This document shows, in pieces, positions 9,315 to 17,056 of a DNA stretch of 64,000 nucleotides (positions are counted from its first letter, which is position 1; each line of letters opens with the position of its first letter). Both the position numbers and the translations under genes were made by a program. The DNA comes from Clostridium sp. CAG:343 (GTDB taxonomy: Bacteria; Bacillota; Clostridia; TANB77; CAG-508): assembly GCA_000431335.1 (NCBI GenBank), contig FR888067.1:53926-117925 (forward strand), read 5' to 3'. The notes under the pieces are model-generated. The model saw nothing but the letters and a program-made list of their open reading frames with translations. It searched no databases and had not been told where the DNA came from.

Positions 9315-10511
9315 ATGAGTACAATAACTATTAATGGAGAAACAATATACGTAAAAGATTTATCAATAGATTTTAATAATAATGAAATTCATATTATAGA
9401 AAATGATATTTCATCTAAAACATATAGTTTTTTATTTAGACATATTCTATTAGAAAAATTTATTGATGAACTAGTTTATTTAAAAGATGATAATGGTAAT
9501 ATTTATACTTTTTATAAATGTTATATTGGAAAACACTATATGGAAAATAATAAAATAGATACTATAATAAAATTTAATGCATATGTAACTGATTTTCAAA
9601 TTAATGATATTAAAAATTATAAAATTAATAAAATGGAAGTTAGATTAGAGCATAAAAACTTGAATATAGTTCAAATTGAAGAAAGCATAGGGAAATTACT
9701 AAAATTTTCTATAGGTAATATGAACTATTGTATAGAGCTTATATTTGGAGAAAGATATTATAAAATTACATTGGAAAATAGCAAAGAATTGGAAACAGAA
9801 AAATTTATACATAAATTTTTGCAATTTTATGAATTTTTAATACTTAATTTGGGTTATTATTTAGAAATTAACGAAATAAAACTATTTGATTATGAAAAGG
9901 TTTGTGAATATTCTTATCCATTTTCTAGTAAATATTCAGGAATTAATAATTATAATAATTATAACTGTGTATTAGGAAAAATAAACAAAAAAGAAATTAA
10001 AGAGATTTATAAGAATTGGTTAGAATTAAGAAAAAATACTCACAATATTTATGATATATTTATAAATGTATTTTCTGTAAAATATTTTATAGAAATTGCA
10101 TTAAGTACTATTACAAATTGTATGGAAGGATATTATAAATGCATACATAAAACTACTTTGAAAAAGATCATTATAGACAAAAAGGAAAATTCTAAAAAAG
10201 TAAATAAAGAATTTAAAGAAATAATGACAGAATATCTTAATACTAATGAAGGAAAAATGATATTTTCAAGCCAAGACAGACAATCGTTGAAAATATACAC
10301 TAAACTTACTAATCATAGAAATTATTTTGCACATTTAAATGAAAAGAAAAAAAGATTTTATGGAGATAGCAATTTGTATATGTTATTAAAAATAAAATTA
10401 CTATTTAGAGTTTTTATGTTGAAAGATATAAATCAAACTATAGAAATTGATAATTTGCAAAAATGCATAAAGAATATAGAAGAAAATATTAATTGGAAAA
10501 AAGGAGTGTGA
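9315..10511 (+). CDS. ApeA-like protein with C-terminal HEPN domain
   Basis: The 398-residue protein has a beta-rich N-terminal half of about 200 residues and a helical C-terminal half. Near residue 335 it contains RNYFAH, the Rx4H motif of HEPN ribonucleases, within LTNHRNYFAHLNEKK. This layout is that of ApeA-type proteins, some of which act in anti-phage abortive infection by cleaving RNA. The link to defence is inference from the motif and location on a mobile element. GGAG lies upstream of the ATG; the next gene begins 4 bases after the stop. Confidence 0.65.
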   Translation: MSTITINGETIYVKDLSIDFNNNEIHIIENDISSKTYSFLFRHILLEKFIDELVYLKDDNGNIYTFYKCYIGKHYMENNKIDTIIKFNAYVTDFQINDIKNYKINKMEVRLEHKNLNIVQIEESIGKLLKFSIGNMNYCIELIFGERYYKITLENSKELETEKFIHKFLQFYEFLILNLGYYLEINEIKLFDYEKVCEYSYPFSSKYSGINNYNNYNCVLGKINKKEIKEIYKNWLELRKNTHNIYDIFINVFSVKYFIEIALSTITNCMEGYYKCIHKTTLKKIIIDKKENSKKVNKEFKEIMTEYLNTNEGKMIFSSQDRQSLKIYTKLTNHRNYFAHLNEKKKRFYGDSNLYMLLKIKLLFRVFMLKDINQTIEIDNLQKCIKNIEENINWKKGV

Positions 10512-10515
10512 TTTT

Positions 10516-11859
10516 ATGCAAAATACGGAAACAAACAGAATTGAAAACAAAGAACAACTTAATGAAGATTTTGAGCAAGAAGTTATTGCCTTTCTTAATT
10601 ACAAAGAAGGTGGAATAATTTATGTGGGAATAAATAAGAATGGACAAGTTGTTGGAGTTGAAGATGTTGATTTAACACAACTACAAATAAAAGATAGAAT
10701 AAAAAATAATATACAACCTTCTACTTTAGGATTATTTGATGTAACTGTGGAAACAATAGATAATAAAGAAGTAATAAAAGTTATAATATCAAGTGGAACA
10801 GAAAAACCTTATTATTTAAGAAAAAAAGGAAGAACTCCAGAGGGATGTTATATTAGAGTTGGTAGTAGCAAGGAACGAATGACAGAAAGAATGATTGATG
10901 ATATGTATGCCAAAAGAATAAAAAATACTTTAAAAGAAATTGATTCTCCTAGACAAGAGTTAACATTTAATCAATTAAAAATTTACTATGAAGAACATGG
11001 ATTAAAATTAAATGATAATTATTTACAAAATTTAGATTTACTAACAAGTGAAGGAAAATATAATTATAATGCTTTTCTATTGGCTGATGAAAACAATGTT
11101 TCTATAAAATTAGTAAAATATGTTGGAACAAATAAACTTGAATTATTAGAAAATTTAGAGTTTGGAAATCGTTGTTTAATTACTGCTACACAGAGAATAT
11201 TAGATAGACTTGATGTTGAAAATACTACATATGCAAAAATAGAATACTTTGGAAGAAAAGAACAAGAAAAAATTGATAGCAAAGCATTAAAAGAAGCGGT
11301 TATAAACGCAATTGTACATAATGATTATTCTTATGGGAATTCTCCAATAATAGAATTATATTCTGATAGAATTGAAATAACATCTGCAGGTGGTTTGCCA
11401 CAAGAATTATCACAAGAAGAATTTTTAGAAGGGGTTACTGCACCAAGAAACAAAGAACTTATTAGAGTATTTAAAGATGTAGATTTAATTGAAAATATAG
11501 GCTCTGGAGTTTTGAGAATTTTAGATGCCTATGATAAAAGTTGTTTCAAATTTATGGAACATTTCTTGAGAGTTTCTTTTAATTATAAAGAAAATCCATT
11601 TGAATATGAAGATACTGCTAAAACAAAAAGCAGTAAGTTAGGCAGTAAGAAAAGCAGTAAGTTAGCAGTAAGTGAAGAACAAATATTACAATTATGCAAA
11701 ACAGAAAAATCATTGAAAGAAATTGCTCAACACTTTGGATATAAAGATGTATATAAGTTCAAAAATAATTATATAAATAAATTAATAGAACAAGATAAGT
11801 TACAAATGACAATACCAGATAAACCTAAAAGTAGAAATCAAAAATATATTATAAAATAG
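10516..11859 (+). CDS. AlbA_2-domain protein with HATPase-like region (RecG/Schlafen-related regulator)
   Basis: Residues 1-110 form an AlbA_2 (Schlafen-type) putative nucleic-acid-binding domain, shown by NYKEGGIIYVGINKNGQVVG and RKKGRTPEGCYIRVGSS. Residues 225-350 contain ALKEAVINAIVHNDYS and then GLPQELS and LIENIGSGVLRI, the HATPase_c_4-type part of these transcriptional regulators. A winged-helix-like C terminus follows a repeated SSKL linker (GSKKSSKLA). These proteins often regulate neighbouring genes of mobile elements or defence loci. AAAGGAG precedes the start. Confidence 0.85.
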   Translation: MQNTETNRIENKEQLNEDFEQEVIAFLNYKEGGIIYVGINKNGQVVGVEDVDLTQLQIKDRIKNNIQPSTLGLFDVTVETIDNKEVIKVIISSGTEKPYYLRKKGRTPEGCYIRVGSSKERMTERMIDDMYAKRIKNTLKEIDSPRQELTFNQLKIYYEEHGLKLNDNYLQNLDLLTSEGKYNYNAFLLADENNVSIKLVKYVGTNKLELLENLEFGNRCLITATQRILDRLDVENTTYAKIEYFGRKEQEKIDSKALKEAVINAIVHNDYSYGNSPIIELYSDRIEITSAGGLPQELSQEEFLEGVTAPRNKELIRVFKDVDLIENIGSGVLRILDAYDKSCFKFMEHFLRVSFNYKENPFEYEDTAKTKSSKLGSKKSSKLAVSEEQILQLCKTEKSLKEIAQHFGYKDVYKFKNNYINKLIEQDKLQMTIPDKPKSRNQKYIIK

Positions 11860-11880
11860 TTTAGAAAGTGAGTGAATATT

Positions 11881-12573
11881 ATGAAAAAAGTAATGGTTAT
11901 TACAGGTGGAAGTGATGGTTTAGGAAAATCAATAGCAGAAAAATTGGCTCAAAATGAAGAAAATGAAGTAGTTATTTTATCAAATCAACAAGATAAATTG
12001 ACAGATGCTGCAATAGAAACAAATTCAGATTATCAAGTATGTGATGTGACAAATCACGTAAGTGTTGAAACGGCAATAAATAATATACTTCAAAAATATA
12101 AAAAAATAGATGTATTAATTAATAATGCTGGTGTTTGGTTAGCAGGAGATTTGACTGAATGTAACTATGATGTTATTAGTAATTGCATAGATGTAAACAC
12201 TAAAGGCCCCATATATATGACAAAGGCAGTATTACCAAGTATGTATGAAAATAAAAAAGGGTTGATTATTAATGTTTGTTCTCAAGCAAGTTTTGACAGT
12301 GATGATTTTTCAACAGTATATAATGCTTCAAAATGGGCTATGAGGGGATTTAATCGTTCTATTCAAAAAGATTTAAGTAAAAAAGGAATAAAAGTAACAG
12401 GTTTTTATCCAGGTTTTATGCAGACAAATATATTTAAAAAAGCCGGAAATGACTATGATACATCTACAGGATTAGAAACAGAAAAAGTTGCTAAAGCAAT
12501 TGAATTTATCATTAGTTGCGATGATGATGTCATTATTCCTGAGTTTGGAATAAAAGATATAGAAAATTATTAA
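11881..12573 (+). CDS. Short-chain dehydrogenase/reductase
   Basis: The protein (about 230 residues) is a classical SDR. It has the cofactor motif TGGSDGLGKS, the structural NNAG at residues 85-88, the catalytic Ser in CSQAS and the YNASK pair (Tyr, Lys). It would oxidise or reduce an unknown alcohol or carbonyl with NAD(P)(H). I chose the ATG at 11881 over the GTG at 11872 because GAAAGTGAG is better placed. The gene follows the AlbA gene by about 20 bases and is closed by a terminator. Confidence 0.88.
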   Translation: MKKVMVITGGSDGLGKSIAEKLAQNEENEVVILSNQQDKLTDAAIETNSDYQVCDVTNHVSVETAINNILQKYKKIDVLINNAGVWLAGDLTECNYDVISNCIDVNTKGPIYMTKAVLPSMYENKKGLIINVCSQASFDSDDFSTVYNASKWAMRGFNRSIQKDLSKKGIKVTGFYPGFMQTNIFKKAGNDYDTSTGLETEKVAKAIEFIISCDDDVIIPEFGIKDIENY

Positions 12574-12580
12574 AAAAATT

Positions 12581-12612
12581 GGCAGACTGTCGGTAAAACA
12601 GCCTGCCTTTTT
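12581..12612 (+). terminator. Intrinsic terminator
   Basis: The stem GGCAGACTGT / ACAGCCTGCC is followed by T5. It closes the operon that begins at 8193. Confidence 0.75.
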
Positions 12613-12620
12613 AGGACAAA

Positions 12621-12968
12621 TTATTCGTCCATTTTCAAAAAATAGATGTCTTCAGGGTCATTAGTGGAAAGTCCAAAGGAAATGTCTTCTGCTTCAATGC
12701 TGGTTATTTTGCCCCATCCTCTTGCGGATGGCACTTCACAAAAGACAACCGTTTTAGGATAATCTTTCGTGGCTGCCCACGTAATCAAAGTAGTTTGATT
12801 AGCATTCATGCTATTTCCTGTGGAGTGGTTAGCACCGTCACTTTTCAGTAAATACTGATAAGCATTTTCATGAAGGAATATCCAGGATTTTCTTATCCGT
12901 TCTCCCATTTCTGCCAGTACATCCAATGGACATTTGTCCTTCGGTACAAGTATTACTTCTTTTTTCAT
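12621..12968 (-). CDS. Unknown small cargo-like protein
   Basis: The 115-residue protein starts at an ATG with a perfect AAGGAGG and has no recognisable domain, signal peptide or membrane segment. Its DNA is clearly richer in GC than the surroundings, which suggests recent transfer. Codon 24 is an in-frame CGG (12899-12897). A +1 shift there would give GGA TAA, that is, immediate termination, so the gene only makes a full product if CGG is read in the zero frame. The gene at 14898 shares the composition and the promoter style. Confidence 0.65.
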   Translation of the reverse strand: MKKEVILVPKDKCPLDVLAEMGERIRKSWIFLHENAYQYLLKSDGANHSTGNSMNANQTTLITWAATKDYPKTVVFCEVPSARGWGKITSIEAEDISFGLSTNDPEDIYFLKMDE

Positions 12969-13040
12969 GATGAAATCCTCCTTAAATTAAATATAGTAAA
13001 CAGTACCATTAAATACGAGATATTACTCATACTTAGCTCA

Positions 13041-13070
13041 ATTATACAATATTTTACATAATTTGTCCAA
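13041..13070 (-). promoter_or_regulatory. Promoter of the cargo gene at 12621-12968
   Basis: Read on the minus strand: TTGGAC, 18 bases, then TATAAT. The part TATGTAAAAT before the -10 box is shared with the promoter at 14839. Confidence 0.55.
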
Positions 13071-14255
13071 TTATATTTCAAATTCTTCATATTCCTGTTC
13101 TTCCTCATATTCAATTTGCTTTTCTGGATCAAGATAAATATCATTTTCAAATTCAAAATCTCTAATGAATTCTTCTTCAGAAGATACTGAAAATTTATTG
13201 CAAACCCAATGTATGAATTTATCTACTGTTTTTTGAAATGTATTTATAACTTTTCGTAAAAAGCTATTTTCTTTTTCAAGCTGATAGATTTCATCTTCAT
13301 ATTTGTTTTCAACTTTTCGTATTTCTTCTTTAAGTTTAATAGAATAGTCCTTTTCAATATTTTCGCATTTTTCTTTTAATTCTCTATTTTCGCACATTAT
13401 AGATTTTCTTTCTTTTTCATACTTTGAAGTTCTTTCAACAGTATTAACTTGATTTTGTAGTGTTAAATAAAGCAAAGATATTTGTTCTTGTTGTTCCTTA
13501 ATCATTTTATCTCTTGGCTCTACAACTAATTCTTGTATTTTTTCATCTCTATTTCGTACTAACTTACCAAAACTTTTAACATCAGGCGTTTCTGGTATTT
13601 CTAATTTAATATCTTTAAGTACTGTTTTAGTATTTTCAAAATTTGTAATTTTCTTATAATCTTCAATAGATAGATGTACTCTTTCACTTGGATTTCCTCT
13701 TTCTAAATCAAATCCGTTTGCAGTTATATAAGAATGAAAAGCATTTTGTAGTTGCCTATAACTATCTTTAGCTTTCCAAAATTCACTACAAGCAATTTTA
13801 TCAATAGCATTTCCTTTTTTATCAGTAGTATGAACTACTGGAATAAATACTAAATGCATATGTGGACTTTCTTCATCCATATGTACTTTTGCAGACAAAA
13901 TATATTGTTCTCCTAAATTTTTGTATTCGCATACAAATTTATAGGCAGTCTCAAAATATCTTCTTCCTTCTTGTTCACCTACTTTTTCAAAAAAGCCTTT
14001 ATCAGATGTAATTAAATATTCACAAACTATATTGCTAACAGATTTAACTTGTCCTTTCAAATTATATTTTTCTTTTATTAAATCAAATTCCTTTTCGTAA
14101 GTATGTTTACACTCTTTTATTGAGTAGTTCAAGTAAGATAATTCCTTATCTATATTTTTATTTGAATAGTTTTTATTCCTTCTCTCATTGTGTCTAAATA
14201 TTCCTTTTAAATTTTCTCTTTTGTATTTTGCATTTCTAATTATTGCATAACTCAT
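13071..14255 (-). CDS. mobV: MobV family relaxase (Mob/Pre)
   Basis: This relaxase would nick one strand at oriT and lead it into a recipient cell when a helper transfer system is present. The N-terminal 200 residues are the Mob/Pre domain, with N-terminal SYAIIRNAKYKR, an NERRNKNYSN segment and the metal-binding HMDEESPHMHLVF. The last 150 residues form a long charged coiled coil ending in an acidic tail. Length 394 residues, usual for MobV. The start follows AAGGAGGA. An oriT-like sequence lies 25 bases upstream. Confidence 0.9.
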   Translation of the reverse strand: MSYAIIRNAKYKRENLKGIFRHNERRNKNYSNKNIDKELSYLNYSIKECKHTYEKEFDLIKEKYNLKGQVKSVSNIVCEYLITSDKGFFEKVGEQEGRRYFETAYKFVCEYKNLGEQYILSAKVHMDEESPHMHLVFIPVVHTTDKKGNAIDKIACSEFWKAKDSYRQLQNAFHSYITANGFDLERGNPSERVHLSIEDYKKITNFENTKTVLKDIKLEIPETPDVKSFGKLVRNRDEKIQELVVEPRDKMIKEQQEQISLLYLTLQNQVNTVERTSKYEKERKSIMCENRELKEKCENIEKDYSIKLKEEIRKVENKYEDEIYQLEKENSFLRKVINTFQKTVDKFIHWVCNKFSVSSEEEFIRDFEFENDIYLDPEKQIEYEEEQEYEEFEI

Positions 14256-14280
14256 ATATAAAATCCTCCTTTTCTAGCAA

Positions 14281-14300
14281 GGCAAATAACACTATGCTGG
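14281..14300 (-). other. Candidate oriT nick region
   Basis: Read on the minus strand this contains CATAGTGTTATTTGCC, which resembles the nick region of MobV plasmids such as pMV158 (TATAGTGTG, then TTATAC). It lies directly upstream of the relaxase gene, where MobV oriT sites are usually found. The similarity is short. Confidence 0.4.
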
Positions 14301-14359
14301 TTAAATTTTTTTCTTTTTTTGGATCTAGGTCAAGTTTTTAGACACATTTTTCTACGAAT

Positions 14360-14722
14360 TTATATATTTTGATGTTGTATTTTTGCAACATATATAAGTT
14401 TAGGTTTGCTAAAACCTTGTTTCTTTTCATATATTAAATTAACATCTGATAATTGTTTAAATGCTTTAGTAACAGTTTTATCAGATAGATTTAATTTATC
14501 TTGTACTTCTTTTCTAGTAAATATCAAATATACATTTCCATTTTCATCATGCCAATTATTCTTTATAGATAATGATAACCTATCTAATAGAAAACCATAT
14601 AACAATTTACTATCAGAATTTAATGTATTTTTATATAATAGATTTATGAATAATTCCTGTGGTATTTGATAATATTTATGGTTTAAAGTTTCATTAACTT
14701 TATAAAAATTAAAATCTTGCAT
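14360..14722 (-). CDS. RepA_N-type replication initiator fragment or small regulator
   Basis: The start at 14722 (MQDFNFYKVNE) follows AAGGAAAGGA. The 120-residue product matches the N-terminal domain of RepA_N replication proteins: YYQIPQELF, SDSKLLYGFLLDRLSLS, then a winged helix FTRKEVQDKLNLSDKTVTKA. The usual large C-terminal part is absent, so it is either a stand-alone RepA_N-domain protein of an integrated element or a shortened initiator. Confidence 0.8.
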   Translation of the reverse strand: MQDFNFYKVNETLNHKYYQIPQELFINLLYKNTLNSDSKLLYGFLLDRLSLSIKNNWHDENGNVYLIFTRKEVQDKLNLSDKTVTKAFKQLSDVNLIYEKKQGFSKPKLIYVAKIQHQNI

Positions 14723-14838
14723 AAATTTTCCTTTCCTTCGCACGACAATTAATTCTATGGCGAAAAATTAGAACAGGTAATAAACTATGCCTGTTCGTTT
14801 TGAATTTTAAATATGCAAAATTTGATTAAAAGTAGGAT

Positions 14839-14867
14839 TTGATGTTTTATGTAAAATGTAGTATAAT
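14839..14867 (+). promoter_or_regulatory. Promoter of the cargo gene at 14898
   Basis: TTGATG and TATAAT are separated by 17 bases; the spacer contains TATGTAAAAT, as in the promoter at 13041-13070. Confidence 0.6.
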
Positions 14868-14897
14868 ATAATTACAAATTAATTAGGAGGTGCTGTT

Positions 14898-15146
14898 ATG
14901 ACAGTAACAAACAAAACATCAGTCGCACTTGAAATCTTAGGTGGAAGCCTTAAACCCAATGAATCGCGGGAATATACTGAAATGATGTTCAATACATTGG
15001 ACATTCACTCTGAAATTGGAAGCTGTGTTATCACAACTGAATATGGACAGAGAAGTTTCAGAAACTACGGTAAATTGGTAGCAAAAGAAGGCAGAAAAAA
15101 GAACGAACATGGAATGAAAAACATTATCGTTTCTTCTATTGACTAA
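14898..15146 (+). CDS. Unknown small cargo-like protein
   Basis: The 82-residue soluble protein follows a perfect AGGAGGTG. No domain is recognised; the N-terminal half looks beta-rich (NKTSVALEILGGSLKPNES). Its base composition is richer in GC than the neighbours. Codon 24 is an in-frame CGG at 14967, read in the zero frame to give NESREYTEM. It has its own promoter and terminator, so it is a free-standing unit at the right end of the element, next to the attachment site. Confidence 0.65.
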   Translation: MTVTNKTSVALEILGGSLKPNESREYTEMMFNTLDIHSEIGSCVITTEYGQRSFRNYGKLVAKEGRKKNEHGMKNIIVSSID

Positions 15147-15162
15147 TTAGCCCTAAGAAATT

Positions 15163-15195
15163 GGACACTATGCCAAAAGGTATAGTGTCTATTTC
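15163..15195 (+). terminator. Intrinsic terminator
   Basis: The stem GACACTATGCC / GGTATAGTGTC with an AAAA loop is followed by a short T-rich tail. Confidence 0.65.
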
Positions 15196-15390
15196 ATGTT
15201 ATACTGCTTAAAATTTTTCTAACAGATTTCTAACAAAACTTCAAAAAGTTGTGTCAGATTTATATGAATTTTTAATCGTTTATGTTACAATAAAAACAAG
15301 TAAAAAAGTTTGAAATAATAAGGTTTTGACTACAAAAATAACGGGATTAAAAAGTATTATTCATCACTAACCATTAAAATGATAGAATAA

Positions 15391-15446
15391 CTTAAAATCC
15401 TGCGGTTGAATAAACCGTGCCGGTTCGATTCCGGCCATCTGCACCA
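15391..15446 (+). other. 3' part of a tRNA-Leu(UAA) gene, element attachment site
   Basis: The sequence runs from the anticodon loop (CTTAAAA) through a variable arm (GCGGTTGAATAAACCGT), a proper T arm (GCCGG, TTCGATT, CCGGC) and the 3' acceptor strand CATCTGC with discriminator A and CCA. The matching 5' acceptor GCAGATG, D arm and 5' anticodon stem are missing upstream. Such partial tRNA copies mark the far end of elements that tyrosine integrases place in tRNA genes. The intact copy is not in the window. Confidence 0.75.
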
Positions 15447-15487
15447 ATGAAGTATCTGTTCGAACTAATAAAACAGATAAATACAAA

Positions 15488-15522
15488 AATCAATCAGAAA
15501 ATAAATCTGGTTGATTTTTTTT
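15488..15522 (+). terminator. Intrinsic terminator after the tRNA fragment
   Basis: The stem AATCAATCAG / CTGGTTGATT is followed by seven or eight T. This is probably the terminator that once served the tRNA gene. Confidence 0.75.
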
Positions 15523-15573
15523 GTTGTCTAAAAACAATATTAAAATCATCCAAACAAAAGGATGGTGTATAAA

Positions 15574-15843
15574 TTGAAAATAATTAAACAAGAATTACAA
15601 TTTGAAGAATGTCTAAAACAGAGACTTGAATTTATATGTGAATTTGCGAAAGTTACCCCTACTTTTATAAATGGTAGCATTAGGAAATTAGAAAAAACTA
15701 ATCTTACATATATTGAGCCACATAAAGTGATTATTAAAAGTATTACTTTTTTAGTTTTCAATTATTCAAATGATGTGTATATTTCAAACTTATCTAAAAA
15801 GATAAAATTATCAGAGTTAGAAGAATATTTGAAAAAAATATAA
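15574..15843 (+). CDS. Unknown small protein, first copy of a duplicated gene
   Basis: The likely start is the TTG at 15574, because AAAGGATGGTG lies at the right distance and the second copy at 16419 has a GTG at the same place. The product is 89 residues, with a conserved front half (EECLKQRLEFICEFAKV, then TPTFINGSIRK) and a Lys-rich helical end. No family recognised. It lies just downstream of the tRNA fragment. Confidence 0.5.
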   Translation: MKIIKQELQFEECLKQRLEFICEFAKVTPTFINGSIRKLEKTNLTYIEPHKVIIKSITFLVFNYSNDVYISNLSKKIKLSELEEYLKKI

Positions 15844-15853
15844 AAATATTTAT

Positions 15854-15882
15854 TTGACATTTATAAAAAATCTGTGTATAAT
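15854..15882 (+). promoter_or_regulatory. Strong promoter of a small RNA
   Basis: Perfect TTGACA and TATAAT boxes with a 17-base spacer. The predicted start of transcription is near 15889. Confidence 0.75.
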
Positions 15883-15888
15883 AAATAT

Positions 15889-15977
15889 AGGAAATGGAGA
15901 AACCACAAACGTGGTTTTGCCAAGAAAATGTGTAAACTCACATCTACTCGTCAAAGTACAGATGTGAGCTTTTTTTA
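15889..15977 (+). ncRNA. Candidate antitoxin RNA of a type I toxin-antitoxin locus
   Basis: Between the promoter at 15854 and a terminator hairpin (CTCACATCT / AGATGTGAG followed by T7) there is an RNA of about 90 bases without a good reading frame. It has a 5' hairpin (AACCACAAACGTGGTT). The terminator is shared with the convergent small gene on the other strand. The 5' end resembles the 5' end of the opposite transcript (both with ATAGGAAATG and GTGGTTTTTGCC-like parts), as in par/Fst-type loci. Confidence 0.5.
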
Positions 15978-16094
15978 TTTATGTAGTTGCTTATCAACCC
16001 AGTTCTTATATAGAACTGCTATCAAGGCAACGTTTAATGTTAAAGATAACATTAAGGATATTATAAAAAATAGTATTACTTTAACCATAAACAT
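15975..16094 (-). CDS. Small hydrophobic peptide, candidate type I toxin
   Basis: The 39-residue peptide has one hydrophobic helix (VILFFIISLMLSLTLNVALI) and a polar, charged tail (YKNWVDKQLHK). It starts at an ATG with AGGAAGGGTGG upstream; the in-frame ATG two codons later is an alternative. Size, single transmembrane helix and polar end are typical of type I toxins that damage the membrane. It converges on the antisense RNA at 15889 and shares its terminator. The toxin role is inferred. Confidence 0.5.
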   Translation of the reverse strand: MFMVKVILFFIISLMLSLTLNVALIAVLYKNWVDKQLHK

Positions 16095-16170
16095 CACCAC
16101 CCTTCCTACGAAGATTCGTAAAATTGGTGGCAAAAACCACATCTGCTTATTCTCATTTCCTATGTCAGTT

Positions 16171-16199
16171 AGTATAACATACATTTTACAATAAAGCAA
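16171..16199 (-). promoter_or_regulatory. Promoter of the small hydrophobic peptide gene
   Basis: Read on the minus strand: TTGCTT, 17 bases, TATACT. The mRNA would begin near 16164, with a 5' leader of about 70 bases. Confidence 0.5.
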
Positions 16200-16418
16200 T
16201 AAAAACAAACAAATATTCGTAAAAACTTTTTTAGAAATTCACTTGATTTTTATAAAATAATTCGGTAATTATATTTATAATTTGAATGACTATTTAGTCA
16301 TTCGTCAAGAGAGCTAACGAGTTGTAAATATCTACGGCGTTGGCATCAATGACGTATCTGTTCAAACTTTTATGGAACAGACAATACAAATATCATTCTG
16401 AAAAGGATGGTGTTTGAA

Positions 16419-16583
16419 GTGAAAATAATTAAGCAAAAGCTAGAATTTGAGGAATGTCTAAAACAAAGGCTAGAGTTTATATGTGAGTTTTCTAAAGTTA
16501 CTCCTACTTTTATAAATAGTAGCATTAGAAAAATTGATTTGTATTCCGTAGAAAATGAGAGCCGCAAAAATGATATTGTTTAA
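16419..16583 (+). pseudogene. Second, truncated copy of the gene at 15574
   Basis: It starts at a GTG after AAGGATGGTG and keeps the first 38 or so residues of the first copy (EECLKQRLEFICEFSKV and TPTFINSSIRK). It then runs into unrelated sequence at about 16535, where an IS end seems to have entered. The upstream DNA (16345-16418) also repeats the region 15446-15573 in diverged form. Confidence 0.65.
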
Positions 16584-16876
16584 ATGACAAAAAATAAACA
16601 TATCGGAGGTGCTCTCTTATGGGTAATAATATCACAGATAGATTAAAATATAAAGAGTCAGTAATAAAATTTTCAAAAAAATATGGAGTAACAAAAGCAG
16701 TATATAAATTTGGAGAATGTAAGAGAATAACATATAGATGGCAAAATAGATATGATGGAACGTTAGAAAGTTTAAAAGATAAATAAAGATGTCCGCATGA
16801 GTATGAAAAGTTAATAAGTGAATTAGTAAAAAGAAAAGGTTATAGGAAAATTTTTAAAGGCAATTTGGAATGGTAA
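16530..16876 (+). mobile_element. Decayed insertion sequence with transposase N terminus
   Basis: From the ATG at 16619 (after CGGAGGTG) the frame encodes a transposase helix-turn-helix: RLKYKESVIKFSKKYGVTKA and YRWQNRYDGTLESLKDK, then a TAA at 16784 and further frame breaks. It resembles the front part of IS3/IS481-type transposases. Only about 300 bases are left, so it cannot move by itself. It interrupts the copy-2 gene at 16419. Confidence 0.65.
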
Positions 16877-17056
16877 TTAATGAAATTACAAAAATAAAAA
16901 AATAGATACATATATTAGAAAAAAATTAAAATATATAATTTGAAAATAGTAAAACAACTGCAGGAGCAAGAAAAAATAAACGATGTTAAGTTTAGTTGAC
17001 AAACTTCAAGCCAAAATAGGTAGAAAATTTTTTGCTTTTTTGCTAAAATAAAATCA

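Noticed and set aside
15874..16194. 106-residue frame on the plus strand through the toxin locus
   Set aside because: It covers the small RNA, its terminator and the reverse strand of the peptide gene, and has no ribosome binding site. The paired promoters and hairpin explain the region better.
16311..16360. Second tRNA fragment (GGCGTTGGCATCAATGA before the copy-2 gene)
   Set aside because: It aligns with the DNA after the tRNA fragment, but no T arm or CCA end is present.
16619..16876. Frame breaks in the IS transposase as further CGG shift sites
   Set aside because: The fragment has a TAA and several changes, none at CGG. It is normal decay of an IS.
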